The notes under the pieces were generated by a model. The model was not told the origin of the DNA, made no database searches, and saw only the letters and a program-made list of their open reading frames with translations. From contig DATGUN010000056.1 of the NCBI GenBank assembly GCA_035301285.1, forward strand, positions 1 through 20,255: a stretch of 20,255 bases of DNA, in the 5' to 3' direction. Numbering within the stretch: position 1 is the first letter of the stretch; each line of letters opens with the position of its first letter. The stretch comes from DATGUN01 sp035301285 (GTDB taxonomy: Bacteria > Bacillota > Bacilli > Bacillales > Amphibacillaceae). This document shows, one piece after another, positions 15,709 through 20,255 of this stretch. Made by a program: the position numbers and the translations under genes.

Positions 15709-16709
15709 GATACATGTGCTCCTTTCCGGGTGATCACCAAAAAGAAGGGCAAGCCCAATACTGCTACAACAGCTATGATCGGTGTTTCGAAGGGGGCATT
15801 GATGTTTCGGGCAACCACATCGGCAAAAACCATCAATAGAGCACCAATACCTGCAGACATTGGAATGATGAAACGATAATCTGTTCCGGTCACTCCTCTG
15901 ACGATGTGCGGCACCATCAATCCGACAAAAGCAATATTGCCCACCAATGCAACAGCCGTTCCCGTCAATAACGTCACAACGAAAAACAGCACCGCTTTTA
16001 CAAGCTTCACATTCTGGCCGAGTCCGGTTGCCACCTCTTCATCGAGGCTGAGAATGGTCAATTGCCGGGAAAAAACGACAGCCAGCAAGATGCCGCCAAT
16101 GATAAAAGGAATCATGAACTGTAATTGTGTCCAAGTGGTTCCAATCAATCCACCTGCAGTCCACATCGATATATGTTTGGAAACCTTGAAATAAAGCCCC
16201 ACTCCTTGCTCCACCGCATAAAGAAAGGCAGAGACGGCGGCCCCGGCAAGAACGATCCGAAACGGCGACATCGTCCCTTTTTTTGTTGCACTGATGCTGA
16301 AAACCATGATGGTACCGATTAATGCCCCGATAAAGCAGGCAAGCACAATCCCGAAGTATGAAAGTGACGGAAATAACGCAAATGAAATGGCAAGCATCGC
16401 ACTGGCACCCGCAGAAAGGCCCAACAGTCCAGGTTCTGCCAACGGGTTCCTCGTCAACGCTTGCATGATGGCCCCTGATACAGCAAGAGCTGCACCAACA
16501 CATACCGCTCCGATTTCCCTTGGTAAACGTATATCACGAATGATTGTTGCCGCTTCTGTCTGTTTATCGGAAAAGAGCGCCACCCATACGTCTTTTACAG
16601 TCGCATGGGCCGCACCGAACGATATTGATATAAAAAGCATGACAATCAGAAGAATAAACGTCACCATCAGCTTCATTGCAAAAGATCGTTTTCGAATAAA
16701 AGGTATCAT
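15705..16709 (-). CDS. FecCD-family iron-siderophore ABC permease (first subunit)
   Basis: Partner permease, 334 residues. It has the same family signature, IRDIRLPREIGAVCVGAALAVSGAIMQALTRNPLAEPGLLGLSAGAS (about 60-106), and the ATPase-docking segment GNIAFVGLMVPHIVRGVTG (about 262-280). Heterodimeric permeases like this pair serve one lipoprotein receptor and one ATPase dimer, both encoded just upstream. The ATG at 16709 has only a weak GGAAAG-type ribosome binding site about 12-14 nt before it. A 177-nt gap separates it from the receptor gene, larger than other gaps in the cluster, so an additional internal promoter is possible, though I see no strong one. There is no visible Fur box in that gap. 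Confidence 0.93.
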   Translation of the reverse strand: MIPFIRKRSFAMKLMVTFILLIVMLFISISFGAAHATVKDVWVALFSDKQTEAATIIRDIRLPREIGAVCVGAALAVSGAIMQALTRNPLAEPGLLGLSAGASAMLAISFALFPSLSYFGIVLACFIGALIGTIMVFSISATKKGTMSPFRIVLAGAAVSAFLYAVEQGVGLYFKVSKHISMWTAGGLIGTTWTQLQFMIPFIIGGILLAVVFSRQLTILSLDEEVATGLGQNVKLVKAVLFFVVTLLTGTAVALVGNIAFVGLMVPHIVRGVTGTDYRFIIPMSAGIGALLMVFADVVARNINAPFETPIIAVVAVLGLPFFLVITRKGAHVS

Positions 16710-16886
16710 AGGCTATTATCTTTCCAATCTAACGTCAAGAGATTCAGACACTACTGTGGAATTAGAGGAACCACATGCAGTCACTGGATATATGTGGTAT
16801 ATAAACAACTCTATTCATACACAAAACAGTGTATCCCGTGCTTCCTGAGAGGTGTATTCCATTTTTGTGCGAATGTTCCATCCGTT
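16710..16886. other. Gap inside the siderophore operon with two small dyads
   Basis: A 177-base non-coding stretch between receptor and permease genes. It contains ATACAC (16817-16822)/GTGTAT (16829-16834) with a 6-nt loop and ACCACAT (16770-16776)/ATGTGGT (16792-16798). Neither has a T-run, so these are more likely RNA-processing or attenuation stems than terminators. No start of a small protein with a ribosome binding site was seen. Confidence 0.4.
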
Positions 16887-17819
16887 TCATTGATCTAAAA
16901 AGTAATCTTCAAAGACGTCAAGCTGATAATCCAAGGTTGTTGCGTCATTGAAGTAAAAGCGATCCATATCTACCTGCAGGACCTGATCATCTTTAACAGC
17001 GGGAATATCCTTGAACACATTGGATTCCTTCAGGTTATCCGTTTTTTCTTCTTCGCTGAGAATAAGATAGTCCCCCGCATATTCCGGTATTGCCTCATGT
17101 GATAGTGCATAGTACCCCTCTTCCTCAGTCATTTCCTCTACTTTATCTGGCATTTTCAGACCCATCGCTTGATAAAGTATCTCAGTACCGCGTCCCCAGT
17201 TGTCACCATAGACATAAAACTGTTTATCATAGCCCTCGAGAACGGATACCGTGGTGTCTTCGCCAATTTTATCGCGAATTTTATCACCAACAGATGCTGC
17301 ACGTTGTTCGAAATCTTCAGCCCACTCTGTCGCCTCGTCTTCTTTATTGACCAACTTACCAATCTCGATATGCTGTTGAAGATAATCCGCTTTGCCATAT
17401 GTAAAGGTAACTGTCGGGGCGATTTCATTCAGCTTATCGTAATTTTTGATATTGGAGAGTCCGATGATCAAGTCCGGTTCCAATTCAAGGATTTTTTCAA
17501 TGCTTTCATCCGATACTTCTTCAGCATCTTTTAATGCCTCTTCAAAATTCGGATTGTCCATCGACCAAGAATCAGCTCCGACAATAGGCACATCAAGATT
17601 GATCAAGTCACCAGCATAGGAAGATAGAACCACGACACGTTGTGGATCGGCAGGAACTTCAACAGGGCCATTTTCTGATTCATAGGTAATGGTTTCTTCA
17701 TCGCCGCCATGTTGGTTATTTTGATTGGTTTTGTTATTTGCTTCGTTTTCACTTCCGTTGCTGCAGGCATTAATGAACAGCATCGACAGCAGAAGGATAA
17801 GCGTCACTTTCTTTTTCAT
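16887..17819 (-). CDS. Siderophore-binding lipoprotein of iron ABC importer
   Basis: Extracytoplasmic receptor of 310 residues, class III periplasmic-binding fold (FecB/FhuD/YfiY group). The signal peptide MKKKVTLILLLSMLFINAC ends in the lipobox FINAC with Cys19 as lipid anchor. A Ser/Asn/Gln/Asp-rich linker (about 20-45) follows, then the family core with VPADPQRVVVLSSYAGDLINLDVPIVGADSW (55-85) and ILELEPDLIIGLSNI (about 111-125). The first 50 bases overlap the end of the ATPase gene in another frame; AAAGGAGACC upstream of ATG 17819 is a strong ribosome binding site. Gene order ATPase-receptor-permease-permease marks the set as one importer. Ligand specificity is uncertain; a hydroxamate siderophore is plausible by YfiY resemblance. 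Confidence 0.93.
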   Translation of the reverse strand: MKKKVTLILLLSMLFINACSNGSENEANNKTNQNNQHGGDEETITYESENGPVEVPADPQRVVVLSSYAGDLINLDVPIVGADSWSMDNPNFEEALKDAEEVSDESIEKILELEPDLIIGLSNIKNYDKLNEIAPTVTFTYGKADYLQQHIEIGKLVNKEDEATEWAEDFEQRAASVGDKIRDKIGEDTTVSVLEGYDKQFYVYGDNWGRGTEILYQAMGLKMPDKVEEMTEEEGYYALSHEAIPEYAGDYLILSEEEKTDNLKESNVFKDIPAVKDDQVLQVDMDRFYFNDATTLDYQLDVFEDYFLDQ

Positions 17820-18615
17820 GAGATTGGTCTCCTTTAATTAAATTATAAGAGATGCAGATCGGCTGTCCGGTTCGCGGGTCCTTTCCGATAAGCGCATCAA
17901 TATGAAATACTTTTTTCAGGACTTCTGGGGTCATGACGTCTCCCGCCACTCCCGTTTGAATAATTTCTCCATCTTTCAGGGCGACCATGTAATCCGCAAA
18001 TCGCGCTGCCTGATTCAAATCATGTAAAACCATTATGATGGTTCTTTCCTGCTCCTTATTCAGCCTATCCAGCAGTTCCAGAACTTCCAGTTGATGAGCC
18101 ATATCGAGATAAGTGGTCGGTTCATCCAGGAAAATGATATCCGTCTCTTGGGCCAGCGCCATGGCAATCCACACCCGCTGACGCTGGCCTCCAGATAGGG
18201 CATCGACCGGATGATACTGGAAAGCATGTGTATTGGTGACATCCATCGCCCATTGAATGGCTTCTTTATCACGCTTGGTCATTTTTCCCATACCCTTTTG
18301 ATATGGAAAACGTCCATAAGAAATCAGTTCACGGACCGTCAATCCGCTTGCGCTTTCTTGCGATTGGGGAAGAATGGCCATTTTTCTTGCAAGTTGTTTC
18401 GTATTTTCACGGGATATCATTTTCCCATCAAAGATAACCGCGCCTTGTTGATAAGGGATAATCCGAGTCATCGCTTTCAACAAAGTTGATTTTCCGCAAC
18501 CGTTGGAACCGATGATCGCAGTGACTTTCTTGTCTGGTATATCTAAATCAATCCCTTTAATAATCTTATTATGTCCATAATGTATATGTAATTCCTCGGC
18601 ATGGATCCGGGACAT
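17770..18615 (-). CDS. Iron-siderophore ABC transporter ATPase
   Basis: Nucleotide-binding subunit of the FepC/FhuC/YusV class that powers the importer. In the 282-residue numbering from ATG 18618: Walker A GSNGCGKST (37-45), Q-loop ILPQSQE (82-88), signature LSGGQRQRV (141-149), Walker B IIFLDEPTTYLD (161-172) and switch histidine HD (199-200). Of two adjacent ATGs the second (18615) sits 6 nt after GGGAGGG and is preferred. The C-terminus carries a roughly 20-residue hydrophilic tail (GDQSHEKESDAYPSAVDAVH) that is encoded across the ribosome binding site and first 17 codons of the receptor gene, suggesting loss of an earlier stop. It is first in the operon, downstream of the Fur-box promoter. 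Confidence 0.95.
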   Translation of the reverse strand: MSRIHAEELHIHYGHNKIIKGIDLDIPDKKVTAIIGSNGCGKSTLLKAMTRIIPYQQGAVIFDGKMISRENTKQLARKMAILPQSQESASGLTVRELISYGRFPYQKGMGKMTKRDKEAIQWAMDVTNTHAFQYHPVDALSGGQRQRVWIAMALAQETDIIFLDEPTTYLDMAHQLEVLELLDRLNKEQERTIIMVLHDLNQAARFADYMVALKDGEIIQTGVAGDVMTPEVLKKVFHIDALIGKDPRTGQPICISYNLIKGDQSHEKESDAYPSAVDAVH

Positions 18616-18630
18616 CATGTACCCTCCCAG

Positions 18631-18699
18631 TTAAGTAATCGCATCTACCTTTTCAGCAATAAACTGTTTTATGTGCCTTTTGGCAATAAACGGTTTCAT
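18631..18699 (-). CDS. Possible 22-residue upstream peptide in the siderophore operon leader
   Basis: Between the promoter and the ATPase start an open frame reads MKPFIAKRHIKQFIAEKVDAIT then TAA. AAAAGG stands just before it (spacing only 3-4 nt), and its stop lies about 12 nt before the ATPase ATG, beside the GGGAGGG site, which would allow translational coupling. The 27-nt repeat in the leader equals nine codons, so the frame is kept across copies. The peptide is basic. It could be a leader peptide or chance; I know no family. Confidence 0.3.
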   Translation of the reverse strand: MKPFIAKRHIKQFIAEKVDAIT

Positions 18700-18720
18700 G
18701 TGCCTTTTGGCAAAAAATAG
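18656..18720. repeat. 27-nt tandem repeat, 2.3 copies
   Basis: Two adjacent 27-nt units (18656-18682 and 18683-18709) differ at only two positions, and the start of a third (GCAA, 18710-18713) follows. Each unit contains TGCC/GGCA around AAAA, so the leader RNA on the minus strand has repeated 4-bp stem-loops. It lies wholly within the untranslated leader of the siderophore importer. Confidence 0.85.
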
Positions 18721-18721
18721 T

Positions 18722-18741
18722 TGATAATGATTCTCATTCCC
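18722..18741. promoter_or_regulatory. Fur box
   Basis: TGATAATGATTCTCA at 18722-18736 matches the Bacillus 7-1-7 Fur consensus TGATAAT-N-ATTATCA with one mismatch. The 19-bp form starting at 18723 matches 16 of 19 positions. It lies just downstream of the predicted transcription start of the importer operon, where iron-loaded Fur would block transcription. Confidence 0.85.
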
Positions 18742-18753
18742 ATTATAATGTAC

Positions 18754-18782
18754 ACTATAGAACTTGAGTAATGCAATGTCAA
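18754..18782 (-). promoter_or_regulatory. SigA promoter of the siderophore importer operon
   Basis: Minus-strand TTGACA (18782-18777, perfect), a 17-nt spacer and TATAGT (18759-18754). The predicted start near 18747 gives a leader of about 130 nt that contains the Fur box, the tandem repeat and the upstream ORF. Confidence 0.75.
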
Positions 18783-18840
18783 GCATGAATTTCAGAATAG
18801 ATTACAAACGATTCTTTTGTCCCAAATAGGATCATCCACT

Positions 18841-18863
18841 TGCTATAAAATAAATATAAGGAG
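18841..18863 (+). promoter_or_regulatory. Extended -10 and ribosome binding site of the reductase gene
   Basis: TG-C-TATAAA at 18841-18849 is an extended -10, and AAGGAG at 18858-18863 is the ribosome binding site 12 nt before ATG 18876. The transcript leader would be only about 20 nt. There is no Fur box overlapping this promoter; the one at 18722 is about 110 bp upstream. Confidence 0.5.
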
Positions 18864-18875
18864 ACAAGATAGATC

Positions 18876-19925
18876 ATGCATAATCAGACGATATACGATA
18901 TCACAATCATCGGCGGCGGTCCGGCAGGCCTATATACGGCATTTTACAGTGGGCTTAGGGGAATGAAGACGAAAATCATCGAATATCAAGATAGATTAGG
19001 TGGAAAAATTCATGTCTACCCTGAAAAAATGGTTTGGGATGTCGGAGGTGTGCCACCGGTAACTGGAGCTGTATTGATTGACCAGCTTGTTGACCAGGGA
19101 CTGACGTTTTCGCCAACGGTTTCACTTGGAACGAAAGTCGATGCCATATCGCGTACAGACAAAGGACTGTTCGTGATGGAAACCGCAACAGGTGAGAAGC
19201 ATTTTTCCCGGACTGTCGTTGTTGCCGTTGGTGGCGGGATTTTGAATCCGAAAAGACTGCCAATCAAGGATGCTGATCGTTTTGAGAAAACAAATCTGCA
19301 TTATGCAGTAGAATCACTCCAACATTTCAAAGACAAAACCGTCATCATTTCAGGGGGCGGTAATTCCGCGATCGATTGGGCTCATGAATTGGAAGGGATT
19401 GCTGAACGCGTGTTTATCGCCTGCAGGAATGACAGTCTTAAATGTCATGAATCCCAGGCAGAACAATTACATCATAGTTCAGTAACATGCTTTTTCCATA
19501 CACGTATTACCGATTTTGTAGCATCACCTGGCGAGGAATATATCGACAAAGTGGAACTCACCCATACCGAGTCAGGGCATACAGAATATCTTTCCGTAGA
19601 TGACGTGATTGTCAATCATGGCTATGAGCGCGATATGTACTTGCTTGATAACAGTGATGTTGAAGTTGAACGGAAAGAGGATTATTTCATTGCAAGCAAT
19701 GCAAAAGGCGAATCTTCTGTTCCGGGATTGTATGCGGTTGGCGATATTTTGATGCATGATGGCAAACTCAACTTGATTGCAGGGGCCTTCCAGGATGCAG
19801 CCAACGCCGTAAATCTGGCGAAGCAACGACTGGATCCAAACGCCGCCAGTGGAGCCATGGTTTCGTCCCATAACGACCGATTCAAGGACAAGAATAAAGA
19901 AATCATCAAAAACATGGTCAATTAG
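18876..19925 (+). CDS. ycgT: Ferredoxin/flavodoxin-NADP+ reductase, thioredoxin-reductase-like (YcgT type)
   Basis: Cytoplasmic FAD enzyme of 349 residues that passes electrons from NADPH to ferredoxin or flavodoxin. It is of the bacterial TrxR-like FNR type and lacks the CxxC redox pair of thioredoxin reductase. Seen: FAD-binding IIGGGPAGLYTAFYSGLRG (11-29), LGGKIHVYPEKMVWDVGG (41-58), NADPH-binding ISGGGNSAIDWA (158-169) and the second FAD segment GLYAVGDI (284-291), followed by the C-terminal extension with DAANAVNLAKQRLDP. The motifs resemble B. subtilis YcgT more closely than YumC. It stands divergent from a Fur-controlled siderophore importer, so reductive release of iron from ferri-siderophore is a sensible role (inference). 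A good ribosome binding site and terminator bracket it. Confidence 0.92.
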   Translation: MHNQTIYDITIIGGGPAGLYTAFYSGLRGMKTKIIEYQDRLGGKIHVYPEKMVWDVGGVPPVTGAVLIDQLVDQGLTFSPTVSLGTKVDAISRTDKGLFVMETATGEKHFSRTVVVAVGGGILNPKRLPIKDADRFEKTNLHYAVESLQHFKDKTVIISGGGNSAIDWAHELEGIAERVFIACRNDSLKCHESQAEQLHHSSVTCFFHTRITDFVASPGEEYIDKVELTHTESGHTEYLSVDDVIVNHGYERDMYLLDNSDVEVERKEDYFIASNAKGESSVPGLYAVGDILMHDGKLNLIAGAFQDAANAVNLAKQRLDPNAASGAMVSSHNDRFKDKNKEIIKNMVN

Positions 19926-19980
19926 GTAAAAAACATAATCAGAAATGGTTCGAACACCCCTTAAAACATCCAAGGTGAAT

Positions 19981-20027
19981 AAAAAAGCGGTTATGTGCAT
20001 CAACGTCATCCACAGGACCGCTTTTTT
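19981..20027. terminator. Bidirectional terminator after the reductase gene
   Basis: Perfect 11-bp arms AAAAAAGCGGT (19981-19991) / ACCGCTTTTTT (20017-20027), with an inner TGTG/CACA pair (19994-19997/20011-20014). It has A- and T-runs on the two sides and begins 56 nt after the reductase stop. Confidence 0.9.
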
Positions 20028-20091
20028 CATGAAAATCCATGTGTATCCTATTTAATAAATGACGGGACCAGGACGTGCGCGCCTTTTACAT

Positions 20092-20220
20092 CTACGTCAA
20101 ATACTTTTCCATGCCAAGCAAAAAGGAATCCAGCATTTGCTGAATTCCTTCTATGACACGAGGACCTTCTATACCCCAAAGCCAAAAAGCATATTCTGAC
20201 CTTCCGCCTCACATTGACAT
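20092..20220 (-). pseudogene. Frame-disrupted coding-like remnant
   Basis: On the minus strand a protein-like stretch of 38 codons (SEYAFWLWGIEGPRVIEGIQ near its start, ending LLGMEKYLT) has no usable start in its own frame. ATG 20220 and ATG 20214 precede it in frame but are followed by TGA at 20211. Alternatively, GGCGGAAGG followed by ATG 20192 opens a frame that would join it if one T were added in the T5 run (20188-20184). Further on, another frame reads FAWHGKVFDVDVKGAHVLV to a stop at 20048. This looks like an eroded gene, but part of it also forms the hairpin at 20123-20150, so the coding signal may be accidental. Family not recognised. Confidence 0.25.
20118..20150 (-). terminator. 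Terminator-like hairpin for a gene beyond the right edge
   Basis: Minus-strand RNA forms AAGGAAUUCAGC / GCUGGAUUCCUU, 12 pairs including one U-G wobble, with an AAAU loop, followed by UUUG. The T-run exists only in this orientation, so it would end a transcript arriving from beyond 20255. Confidence 0.6.
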
Positions 20221-20255
20221 ATAAATCTGATTTGTACCTAAATAATGGCTTCAAG

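Noticed and set aside
16039..16503. 154-codon minus-strand frame inside the first FecCD permease
   Set aside because: Alternative frame of a certain permease gene; composition is rich in Cys, Trp and His and shows no family features.
19572..20030. 152-codon minus-strand frame over the reductase end and terminator
   Set aside because: Antisense shadow that would start inside the terminator hairpin; no ribosome binding site or motif.
20048..20254. 68-codon minus-strand frame at the right edge as an intact gene
   Set aside because: Its first half is Arg/Cys-rich shadow-like text and it crosses a terminator hairpin; only the last 22 or so residues look protein-like, so it is treated as part of a possible remnant.

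Overview
The window looks like ordinary chromosome from a low-to-moderate GC, spore-forming Bacillaceae, possibly a halotolerant genus near Lentibacillus, Virgibacillus or Oceanobacillus. The genus is a guess. The family assignment rests on gene content and order recalling the Bacillus subtilis argS/ywiB - pbpG - ywhD - ywfO - lipL(ywfL) - ywdK/ywdI region, on AGGAGG-type ribosome binding sites and on SigA-like promoters. There are no rRNA or tRNA genes, no CRISPR array, no recognisable transposase and no phage module.

Layout. 1-2140 (-): ywiB (DUF1934) then argS, overlapping by GTGA. 2446-4491 (+): class A penicillin-binding protein of the PbpG type, followed by a bidirectional terminator. 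4775-6697 (-): ywhD, and ywfO (HD-domain phosphohydrolase). 6868-8103 (+): lipL (octanoyl/lipoyl transfer), then a small membrane protein. 8128-8917 (-): ywdI and a DUF423 membrane protein (ywdK). 8918-9420: accessory-looking stretch with a nested 16-bp palindrome and a candidate 47-codon gene with its own promoter. 9421-13031 (-): an AarF/UbiB-type kinase with a phasin-like small protein, a terminator, then a membrane-anchored glutamate-synthase-like FMN/Fe-S protein (YerD type). 13323-14666 (+): YjiH-family transporter-like protein behind a good SigA promoter.

14686-18618 (-): an iron-siderophore ABC importer read as ATPase, lipoprotein receptor, permease, permease. It has a TTGACA-17-TATAGT promoter and a Fur box just downstream of the start of transcription. 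The transcript leader carries a 2.3-copy 27-nt tandem repeat that encodes a plausible 22-residue upstream peptide ending beside the ATPase ribosome binding site. Divergent from it, at 18876-19925 (+), is a YcgT-type ferredoxin/flavodoxin-NADP+ reductase, a natural electron source for iron release. The last 330 bases hold two terminators and frame-disrupted coding-like sequence.

Most genes are conserved housekeeping or conserved-unknown genes. The least explained parts are the repeat/upstream-ORF leader of the siderophore operon, the 9.0-9.3 kb palindrome plus small ORF, and the right-hand end. I see no clear evidence of a wholly new multi-gene system.
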